A program made the position numbers and the translations under genes. A stretch of DNA of 5,318 nucleotides from Holophagae bacterium (GTDB lineage Bacteria; Acidobacteriota; Thermoanaerobaculia; Thermoanaerobaculales; Sulfomarinibacteraceae): contig JAUWTC010000225.1 of the NCBI GenBank assembly GCA_030609785.1, positions 1-5,318 of the forward strand. The letters are read 5' to 3'. The notes under the pieces are model-generated. The model was given only the letters and a program-made list of their open reading frames with translations. It did not search any database and had not been told where the DNA came from. Of this stretch, positions 1-4,817 are shown in pieces (the stretch's first letter is position 1; each line of letters opens with the position of its first letter).

Positions 1-336
1 TGTTGCAGATGGCTCAGAAGGCCTACGACGCAGGAGAATTCCGCTGGGTCGCAGAGGTGGTCAATCACCTGGTCTTTGCCGATCCGGAAAACACGGAGGC
101 AAAGACCCTGCAGGCAAATGCCCTTGAACAACACCAAGGGCCGCGTTCTCAAGAATGCTGATGCCACCTATCGCCTCAGCACGCAGGCGTTCACTGCACT
201 CCTGGGCCAAAGGGCCACCTTTGCCGAACTCGTGCAATCTGGGAAGATAAAGATCGACGGGGATGCCGGAAGCCTGGGCGTCATCCTGGCCAATTTGGAG
301 ACCTTCGATCCCTACTTCAACATCGTCACACCGTGA
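1..336 (+). pseudogene. Alkyl sulfatase-like protein, 3' remnant with internal deletion and frameshift
   Basis: This is the C-terminal end of a metallo-beta-lactamase-fold alkyl sulfatase (BDS1/SdsA1/YjcS type), which in intact form hydrolyses alkyl sulfate esters. Two family-typical blocks are visible in different frames. The frame starting at base 3 reads [19 protein letters not shown], then [18 protein letters not shown], which matches the end of the dimerisation domain; it stops at TGA 159-161. The frame ending at 336 reads [28 protein letters not shown] and LETFDPYFNIVTP, which matches the SCP2-like C-terminal domain and the usual FNIVTP terminus. In intact homologues roughly 80-95 residues separate these blocks; here they abut around 125-135. 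The gene has therefore lost an internal segment and shifted frame. The catalytic zinc-binding part would lie to the left of the window and is not seen. The family assignment is from recalled motifs. An assembly error at the junction is the main alternative. Confidence 0.8.
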
Positions 337-469
337 GTGGGCTGTCTCTTCGGAATTAGTTGCGGCCGGGTAGGTATCTGCCGTCAGCTTTCAGCTCAGC
401 TGCTTGCAAGAATCAAGAAACAGCTACAAATTGGAGAAGGATAACCTCGCTGGGTCTGCATTATGGAGC

Positions 470-487
470 GCGGGGCTCCCGCCCCGC
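470..487. repeat. GC-rich hairpin between convergent genes
   Basis: GCGGGGC (470-476) and GCCCCGC (481-487) form a perfect 7-bp stem with a TCCC loop, embedded in GGAGC...GCTTG context. It sits in the convergent gap between the alkyl-sulfatase remnant and the membrane-protein gene, 15 bases past the stop codon of the latter. There is no T-run on either side, so it is not a standard intrinsic terminator. It may still act as a bidirectional RNA 3'-end stabiliser or be one copy of a dispersed GC-hairpin repeat. The rest of 337-502 shows no gene. Confidence 0.6.
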
Positions 488-502
488 TTGTGATGCTGGG
501 TA

Positions 503-1156
503 TTAACGTAACGTCAAAGCGACGACGACACCGGTAGCTCCAGAACCCAGCGCGGCGAGACGAAAGGCCAACCAGCGCGCAGTGCCCCAGGACTGCTCAG
601 CAGCAAGCAGGTGAGGCGCCAGCCTCAGGGCTGCCCAGGCACTCGGAACGGCCAACAGCGCTGCGCCGCTCCCCTCAAGAACCGCGAATCGCACCATCTT
701 CTCCAGGCCGCCATCGATCCAGAAAGGATTTTGGAGGCCGAAACGAGCAAGCAGAACGAAAAAAGAAAAAGAAAGAAAGGCTACCGCGGCCGCTCGAGCG
801 ATGGGGATTCCACCCAGTCTCTCGTTGTTCTGCGCGGCCCTGTTTTTCTCCCACAACCTGTAACCGGTAAAGAGGAGTTCGAACGTGCCGGCCAGTACCA
901 GAACCGCGGCGAACTGACAGCCGAAGAAGGGTTGATTGAGGAACTTGAACCCGGCCGCCAGAGCCCCAAGCAGAAGCGAAGAGCCGGGCACATCGCAGAC
1001 CTGGCGACTCAGCACCAGGAAGAAGATACCTGCGGCGGTCAGCAGCGGAGCCGTCGAAATGGTAGAGAAATTCAACCGGGCCAGCACCAACTCGGCAAGC
1101 CCCCAGAGTGAACCGAAAAGCAGAATGCTGGTGACCATTAAACGCCTCGTTCTCAT
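503..1156 (-). CDS. Polytopic membrane protein of unknown function
   Basis: A 217-residue protein that I do not recognise. It begins MRTRRLMVTSILLFGSLWG and is strongly hydrophobic, with about six or seven likely membrane helices near residues 7-27, 35-51, 58-76, 80-98, 116-136, 160-178 and 197-216. A charged loop (WEKNRAAQNNER) lies near residues 102-113. Short positive N-terminus and GSLWGLAE-like first helix resemble small integral membrane proteins, possibly transporter substrate-binding subunits, but no family motif is certain. The open frame extends upstream to 1336, but that extension is translated TGGAC-repeat DNA. ATG at 1156 is chosen because ACAGGAGGTTGTTG precedes it, a near-perfect Shine-Dalgarno with 6-base spacing. 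It is divergent from the AOR gene, so the two could share a regulatory region. A role linked to AOR is only a guess. Confidence 0.72.
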   Translation of the reverse strand: MRTRRLMVTSILLFGSLWGLAELVLARLNFSTISTAPLLTAAGIFFLVLSRQVCDVPGSSLLLGALAAGFKFLNQPFFGCQFAAVLVLAGTFELLFTGYRLWEKNRAAQNNERLGGIPIARAAAVAFLSFSFFVLLARFGLQNPFWIDGGLEKMVRFAVLEGSGAALLAVPSAWAALRLAPHLLAAEQSWGTARWLAFRLAALGSGATGVVVALTLR

Positions 1157-1221
1157 CAACAACCTCCTGTTGCCTGCCGTAGACGTACCCATCCCGGCCA
1201 GTTTACATGATGCCCTAAAGA

Positions 1222-1310
1222 TGGACATTGTGGACGTGGTGGACGAAGTGGACATGGACGGAGTGGACTCCGTGGACTGTCCACAACGTCCAGATCGTCC
1301 ACTCTGTCCA
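1222..1310. repeat. 9-base-periodic TGGAC/GTCCA inverted array
   Basis: TGGAC occurs at 1222, 1231, 1240, 1249, 1255, 1264 and 1273, then its complement GTCCA at 1279, 1288, 1297 and 1306. All steps are 9 bases except one 6-base step (1249 to 1255). The polarity flips at T1278, the centre of the perfect palindrome TGGACTGTCCA. The three blocks on each side nearest the centre are exactly mirror-placed (1273/1279, 1264/1288, 1255/1297), giving a segmented hairpin of 5-bp blocks separated by mismatched 4-base internal loops. The spacer bases vary while the 5-mers do not. Confidence 0.85.
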
Positions 1311-1347
1311 CTCGCCCGCGCCCGAGTAAGAGACACTGTCTATTTGT

Positions 1348-1372
1348 GGGGGGCACCCTCGGGTTGCCCTCC
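1348..1372. repeat. Strong stem-loop in divergent region
   Basis: GGGGGGCACCC and GGGTTGCCCTCC fold into a hairpin: 1348-1355 pairs with 1365-1372 (one G-T pair), then a C/T mismatch, then CC/GG closing a TCG loop. It has no downstream T-run on the plus strand. It lies directly before the CTCTGTG repeat and may be part of the same dispersed element. Function is unknown. Confidence 0.5.
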
Positions 1373-1378
1373 GTGTTC

Positions 1379-1402
1379 CTCTGTGCTCTCTGTGTCTCTG
1401 TG
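1379..1402. repeat. CTCTGTG short tandem repeat
   Basis: CTCTGTG is present at 1379-1385, 1388-1394 and 1396-1402, with 9- and 8-base steps, flanked by CCGTGTTC on the left and GTGAATC on the right. Pyrimidine-rich units of this form recur in intergenic DNA of many environmental bacteria (recalled, not searched). Its architecture parallels the CTTTGCG repeat at 4768-4799. Confidence 0.65.
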
Positions 1403-1474
1403 GTGAATCTGCCGACAGACTCTGCCGATAGCTTTCATCGAAGGCCGGACTTTTTGGTTCCGGTTCCGCCGGGT

Positions 1475-1480
1475 TATGAT
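1475..1480 (+). promoter_or_regulatory. Possible -10 element upstream of the AOR gene
   Basis: TATGAT matches the sigma-70 -10 consensus at five of six positions, 57 bases before the AOR start. It sits in the loop of a 5-bp stem (CCGGG 1469-1473 with CCCGG 1484-1488). The best -35 candidate (TTGGTT, 1454-1459) is poor and spaced only 15 bases away, so this is tentative. Confidence 0.25.
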
Positions 1481-1536
1481 GACCCCGGACGCAAAAACGC
1501 GGAGTTGTTCTTTCGCGGATCCGAAGGGAGCAGGCG

Positions 1537-3423
1537 ATGGAAAAACCGTTGATGGCCGGGTATATGAACAGGTCCTTGGACGTCGATCTGTCCAGTGGAC
1601 GGGTCAGCGAGCTTCCCATCGATGACGAGGACCGCACGCTGTACCTGGGCGGTAAGGGCATCGGCACGCGCCTCCTCTACGACCACACCCCGGCGGGTCT
1701 GGATCCCTACGACCCCGAGATGGTGCTGATCTTTTCGACCGGCCCACTGACCGCCACTCGTGCCCCCCAGTCCAACCGATTCGTGGTGACCACCAAGTCG
1801 CCGCTCACCGGGGCGATCGCCAACTCCACATGCGGCGGTTCGTTCGCCTCGAAGCTCAAGAAGGCCGGAGTTGATGTTTTGCTGATTCGGGGCCGTGCGG
1901 ACCACCCGGTCTATCTGGAGATCACCGAAGACGACGTCCTGGTGAAGGATGCCGGCCACCTCTGGGGCAAAGGGGCGGAGGAGACCCAGGAACTCCTGCC
2001 CAAGGCCTTCGGCAAGGCGGTCATCGGCCCGGCGGGCGAGAACCTCGTCCGGTACGCTTGTATCGTCAGTGACGAGCGGCTCGCCGGACGAACCGGCTGC
2101 GGCGCCGTCATGGGTTCGAAGAACCTCAAGGCGGTGATCGCTACAGGGCGGCGCAAGGTGGAGATCATGGACGATGCCACCTTCAGCAAGCTGCAGACGT
2201 CGATCAACAAATATCTGCGTTCCCACCCGATGACAGGGGACGTACTCCCCCGCCTGGGCACGGCCAATCTGGTCAACGTCACCGCAGGGCGTAACATTTT
2301 GCCGGTCAACAATTTTCAACGAGGCACCGATCGCCGGGCAGTGAACATCTCAGGTGAAAAGCTGGCTGCCGAGGAGATGGAGAAGCGAACCGGCTGCATC
2401 AACTGTCCCATTGTCTGCGGCAGAAGCGTGAAGCTCAAGGGCAAGATCACCAAAGGCCCAGAGTTCGAGACCCTCGGCCTGATGGGCGCCAACCTCGGGA
2501 ACTTCGACCTCAAGCTGGTACTGGAGTTGAACCAGATTTGCGATGACATGGGGATGGACAGTATCTCTACCGGCGGAAGCATCGGTTTTGCGACCGAGCT
2601 GACCCAGCGGGGACTGTTGTCCAGCGACCTTTCCTTCGATCGCCACGAGGGAATCTGTGATCTCGTGCGGGACATTGCCCACAGGCGTGGCCTCGGAGAC
2701 GATCTCGCCGACGGCGTCAAGCGGATGTCCGAGAAGTACGGCGGCAAGGAGTACGCCATCCACGTGAAGGGTCTCGAACTGCCGTCGTACGATCCGCGCG
2801 GGTGCTACGGACAGGGTCTGGAGTACGCCACCACCAATCGGGGCGGCTGCCATGTCCAGGGCTCCACCATGTTTTTCGAAGCCACCGGACCCCTGAGCAT
2901 CGACCCGTTGTCCGTCCGTGCCAAGCCGCAGCTGGTGGTCATGCAACAGAACCTTGTGGCGGCCGTGTCCTCGTCGGTCTTCTGTGTCTTTGCCACCTAC
3001 GCGGTAGTGCCCGCCTTTGTCTATCGCCTCAACCCGCAGGGCTTGGTGTCTCGAATCATGGTCCAGGCCGTGCTCAATTCCGGCCCGATCCTGACCATGG
3101 CACTGAAGACCAAGGCGCCCTTCAAGGTCCTGTGGTTTGAGAAGTTCCTGTCATACATCTTTGGTCGTAGGGTAACCCTGGGCGAATTTATTGAGATCGG
3201 CGAGCGGGTCTTCAACATGGAGCGCCAGTACAACGTTCGGGAGGGTTTCACCGCCTCAGACGACACTCTACCCGCACGGCTGCTCAACGAATCCACCTTC
3301 AGCGGGGTGGAGCGGGGAGTGCCGCTGGACACGATGCTGCCTCGTTACTATCGGCTGCGGGGCTGGGACCCCGACGGCATGCCGACGGAGAAGACCCTGA
3401 AACGGCTTCAAATCCGACACTGA
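1537..3423 (+). CDS. aor: Aldehyde:ferredoxin oxidoreductase family protein (tungsten/molybdenum bis-pyranopterin enzyme)
   Basis: A 628-residue cytoplasmic oxidoreductase expected to interconvert aldehydes and carboxylates using ferredoxin. Visible motifs: YLGGKG (36-41) and RAPQSNRF (75-82) in the pterin-binding N-domain; GRTGCGAVMGSKNLKAV (184-200); the [4Fe-4S] ligands C287, C290 and C294 (CINCPIVC) with C483 as fourth; GPEFET (307-312); DDMGMD (336-341), the first DxxGxD pterin motif; and NRGGCH (434-439), whose His aligns with the Pyrococcus AOR active-site His448. The second motif, normally D-x-x-G-L-C, reads SSSVFC (478-483), so its Asp is absent. C483 is followed by 145 residues against 111 in the 605-residue P. 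furiosus enzyme, implying about 34 extra residues, probably within 488-545. AAGGGAG at 1524-1530 supports ATG 1537, although family N-termini align better with Met6 (1552). The MoaD-like gene starts 9 bases downstream. Family assignment is secure; substrate and metal are not known. Confidence 0.96.
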   Translation: MEKPLMAGYMNRSLDVDLSSGRVSELPIDDEDRTLYLGGKGIGTRLLYDHTPAGLDPYDPEMVLIFSTGPLTATRAPQSNRFVVTTKSPLTGAIANSTCGGSFASKLKKAGVDVLLIRGRADHPVYLEITEDDVLVKDAGHLWGKGAEETQELLPKAFGKAVIGPAGENLVRYACIVSDERLAGRTGCGAVMGSKNLKAVIATGRRKVEIMDDATFSKLQTSINKYLRSHPMTGDVLPRLGTANLVNVTAGRNILPVNNFQRGTDRRAVNISGEKLAAEEMEKRTGCINCPIVCGRSVKLKGKITKGPEFETLGLMGANLGNFDLKLVLELNQICDDMGMDSISTGGSIGFATELTQRGLLSSDLSFDRHEGICDLVRDIAHRRGLGDDLADGVKRMSEKYGGKEYAIHVKGLELPSYDPRGCYGQGLEYATTNRGGCHVQGSTMFFEATGPLSIDPLSVRAKPQLVVMQQNLVAAVSSSVFCVFATYAVVPAFVYRLNPQGLVSRIMVQAVLNSGPILTMALKTKAPFKVLWFEKFLSYIFGRRVTLGEFIEIGERVFNMERQYNVREGFTASDDTLPARLLNESTFSGVERGVPLDTMLPRYYRLRGWDPDGMPTEKTLKRLQIRH

Positions 3424-3432
3424 GGTGAACCA

Positions 3433-3678
3433 ATGGCGACTCTGATTCCAACCTACGACCTGGCCCAGGAGATCGGGGCCGAGATCGAGATCGATGCGGC
3501 GACCGTCGGTGAGCTCCTCACCATCGGGCGCGAGAGGTGGGGCAAGGCGTTCGAGGACACCGTGCGCGCCGCGGCCATCGTGGTCAACGGGCGCGCAATC
3601 ACCCGATTGAAAGGCAAACGAACCCCGCTCGGACCCGACGACACGGTGTGGCTGGTCAATGCTTCGGCGGGGGGGTAG
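3433..3678 (+). CDS. MoaD/ThiS-like ubiquitin-fold sulfur carrier protein
   Basis: An 81-residue beta-grasp protein, the usual length for MoaD or ThiS. It ends NASAGG followed directly by the stop codon, so it has the C-terminal Gly-Gly that an E1-like enzyme adenylates and that then carries sulfur as a thiocarboxylate. Other family features are the TVGELL segment (24-29), VNGRAI (51-56) and the acidic PLGPDDTVWLVN turn before the last strand (65-76). GAGGTGA at 3422-3428 overlaps the AOR stop codon and places a ribosome binding site 5 bases before ATG 3433, so the two genes are probably cotranscribed and translationally coupled. In this position the likely job is supplying dithiolene sulfur for the pyranopterin of the AOR, as MoaD does in molybdopterin synthase. 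A ThiS-like or other sulfur-transfer role cannot be excluded. No MoaE partner is in the window. The Gly-Gly tail is coded by part of a seven-G run (3669-3675). Confidence 0.9.
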   Translation: MATLIPTYDLAQEIGAEIEIDAATVGELLTIGRERWGKAFEDTVRAAAIVVNGRAITRLKGKRTPLGPDDTVWLVNASAGG

Positions 3679-3761
3679 CCCCATGGCTGAGCTACAAAGC
3701 GATCCCTCATGACCTGAAGAGGTTGTACATTTCGTTTTGCAGACTCCTGCCGATGGTCGGG

Positions 3762-3803
3762 TAAATTATTCAGTGTCCCTTTTAAATTACTTTTAAATTA
3801 TTC
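3762..3803. repeat. AT-rich direct repeats in the gap after the MoaD-like gene
   Basis: TAAATTATTC occurs at 3762-3771 and 3794-3803, and CTTTTAAATTA is duplicated in exact tandem at 3779-3789 and 3790-3800. The shared core TAAATTA thus appears at 3762, 3783 and 3794, spaced 21 and 11 bases, close to two turns and one turn of the helix. This is the only AT-rich patch in an otherwise GC-rich window. It lies in the convergent gap (3679-3858), which holds no gene and no clear intrinsic terminator. Confidence 0.6.
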
Positions 3804-3858
3804 CGCGCCTCGCGACGAAAGTTGGTGAGAAATGCGGGCTAGAAAAGCCTGTCAGCTC

Positions 3859-4581
3859 TCAATACGCTACGACATCTGACACGACCATGTCTGCCACGAT
3901 GGCACGCTTGATAAAGAACAGTCCGCCGACGGCCTCCGTGAGGATTCGCTTGGCATAGATGTGCTCACCAATCTTGGCGAACTCGAAGCGGAGTTCCATT
4001 TCTTTCACCATTGTGGGATTTTCCAGCGGTGTGATCTCCATCCACGCGGGGTCGAGGGTCTCTGGGTTCCACGCCACCCGACCCCTGACCGCGCCCTCCT
4101 CGGCGTCTGAATCGGGGGACGGCTCGAACGACGATACGAGCAGGTTCCCAAGAGACTCAGGTGTGCCGAATCGGTAGTTTGCAAAGCTCTCCGCATCGGG
4201 CAGATCCACCTCTACGCTCACAGACTTGCCTTCGTCTTCAGTCTTTTTTCCGGTCTTTTCCTGTTCTCTCTCTCGAAGCTCCCGAGCTATTTCTTCGGTG
4301 GTATCTTCGCCGTTTCTGGTTGCGCTCACGATTGAAGTCACCGTGGCTTCGCCTGCTCGACGAGTCACTCGCTCGACTACGGTCTCGTCGTTCTTGACCT
4401 GACCGTTCAGCTTTGAAACGACCATGTGCTGGGTACGGGTAAACTCCCCGGAGAAGTCTTCGCTTTCAAGCTGGTTGACGGCCTTGGCTACCTGTTCGAA
4501 GACCTCCAGTGGTGGTTGGTCGGCGGCGAAGGTGGTTGAGGCTACGAGTGCAAAGAGGATTGTCGTTGACAGTTGTTTCAT
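3859..4581 (-). CDS. Secreted or periplasmic protein of unknown function, possibly LolA-like
   Basis: A 240-residue protein with a clear Sec signal peptide: MKQL, a hydrophobic stretch through residue 18, and a likely cleavage site after A19 or A20 (TTFA-A-DQPP). No lipobox cysteine is present; the protein contains no Cys. The mature part starts with a helix-like segment (PLEVFEQVAKAVNQLES) and beta-prone stretches, then a very charged Glu/Lys/Arg-rich segment at 91-118 (GEDTTEEIARELRE and following), and ends with alternating beta-like sequence (GRVAWNPETLDPAWMEIT, FFIKRAIVADMVVSDVVAY). That layout, with a late 'xxxWNPETLDPxxxE' strand, recalls LolA/outer-membrane lipoprotein-sorting relatives, but I cannot confirm it. 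ATG 4581 is supported by AAGGAG five bases upstream. It is on the same strand as the E1-like gene, 236 bases downstream of it, with repeat elements between, so it probably has its own promoter. Any link to AOR is unproven. Confidence 0.85.
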   Translation of the reverse strand: MKQLSTTILFALVASTTFAADQPPLEVFEQVAKAVNQLESEDFSGEFTRTQHMVVSKLNGQVKNDETVVERVTRRAGEATVTSIVSATRNGEDTTEEIARELREREQEKTGKKTEDEGKSVSVEVDLPDAESFANYRFGTPESLGNLLVSSFEPSPDSDAEEGAVRGRVAWNPETLDPAWMEITPLENPTMVKEMELRFEFAKIGEHIYAKRILTEAVGGLFFIKRAIVADMVVSDVVAY

Positions 4582-4587
4582 TTTGGC
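4582..4587 (-). promoter_or_regulatory. Leader position of the secreted-protein gene, ribosome binding site just upstream
   Basis: On the minus strand the sequence before the start reads GAAGGAGCCAAA-ATG. AAGGAG at 4587-4592 is a strong Shine-Dalgarno with 5-base spacing and fixes the start of the signal-peptide protein at 4581. Confidence 0.6.
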
Positions 4588-4627
4588 TCCTTCGGCGGGA
4601 GGGTACGCAAGAGGTATGCCACCATAG

Positions 4628-4732
4628 GTGCCAGGCCAGACAACTCTGACAATCTTGGCCTCTCATCCCTCGGCCCGGGACGTGAGATGGGGACGGCCGT
4701 CCTGAGTTTGTCAGCTTTGTCTGACCTGGCGC
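4628..4732. mobile_element. Imperfect 105-base inverted repeat, MITE-like or structured RNA
   Basis: The outer arms 4628-4652 and 4708-4732 are inverted repeats: GCCAGGCCAGACAA (4630-4643) faces TTGTCTGACCTGGC (4717-4730) with one mismatch, then CTGACAA/TTGTCAG continue the stem (4646-4652 with 4708-4714). Of the 25 facing positions, 21 are Watson-Crick pairs and one is G-T. Inside, GGCC 4657-4660 can pair with 4695-4698, and TCTCA-TCCC (4661-4669) with GGGA-CG-TGAGA (4677-4687), leaving a 7-base loop TCGGCCC, so the whole element folds into one long rod. No coding sequence fits inside and no target-site duplication is evident. A small non-autonomous element, a REP/RAYT-type repeat or a structured 5' leader of the secreted-protein gene are all possible. 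Confidence 0.6.
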
Positions 4733-4767
4733 GCAATCAAACACTGCTCAAATCTCTCTTTTTCATG

Positions 4768-4799
4768 CCTTTGCGCCTCTGCGTCTTTGCGCCTTTGCG
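4768..4799. repeat. Four-unit CTTTGCG-type tandem repeat
   Basis: Four adjacent 8-base units, CCTTTGCG, CCTCTGCG, TCTTTGCG and CCTTTGCG, occupy 4768-4799, followed by TTGAC. The element starts 18 bases past the stop of the E1-like gene (minus strand). Repeats of this form are scattered in intergenic DNA of several environmental phyla (recalled, not searched) and often give spurious short proteins ending LCVFAPLR or similar, as the plus strand does here. Confidence 0.75.
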
Positions 4800-4817
4800 T
4801 TGACTTCTTCCTCTAGG

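Larger units (their letters stand above)
1157..1536. other. Divergent intergenic region with three repeat or hairpin elements
   Basis: This 380-base gap separates the start codons of the membrane-protein gene (-) and the AOR gene (+), so it must carry both promoters. From left to right it holds the TGGAC/GTCCA array (1222-1310), a strong hairpin (1348-1372), the CTCTGTG repeat (1379-1402) and the AOR leader with a possible -10 box near 1475. Several open frames cross it on both strands, but their translations (runs such as VDVVDEVDMDGVDSVD) are products of the repeat periodicity. I see no gene here. Confidence 0.7.

Noticed and set aside
611..1111. Open frame of 166 codons on the plus strand
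   Set aside because: It is antisense to the membrane-protein gene, rich in Arg/Gln/Glu from complementing hydrophobic codons, and has no good ribosome binding site.
1222..1310. CRISPR array
   Set aside because: The repeated unit is only 5 bases with 4-base spacers, far too short, and the array changes orientation midway.
1157..1336. N-terminal extension of the membrane protein up to an ATG at 1336
   Set aside because: The extra 60 residues are low-complexity Ser/Thr/Arg from the TGGAC array, and a strong Shine-Dalgarno sits directly before ATG 1156.
1552..1554. Alternative AOR start at Met6
   Set aside because: The family N-terminus aligns well from here, but AAGGGAG is correctly spaced for ATG 1537 and not for 1552; it remains possible.
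1474..2319. Open frame of 281 codons on the minus strand over the AOR start
   Set aside because: It is antisense to conserved AOR motifs in GC-rich DNA, where long shadow frames are expected, and has no recognisable domain.
2350..2946. Open frame of 198 codons on the minus strand inside the AOR gene
   Set aside because: The plus strand encodes the cluster and active-site motifs of AOR across the same span, so this is a shadow.
3745..3765. Intrinsic terminator after the MoaD-like gene
   Set aside because: CCGATGGTCGG gives only a 4-bp stem and is followed by TAAATTATTC, not a T-run.
3834..3850. Terminator after the secreted-protein gene
   Set aside because: GGCT-AGAAA-AGCC forms only a 4-bp stem with no useful T-run on the minus strand after it.
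4573..4803. Open frame of 76 codons ending LCVFAPLR
   Set aside because: It crosses the inverted-repeat element and the CTTTGCG repeat; its C-terminus is simply the translated repeat.
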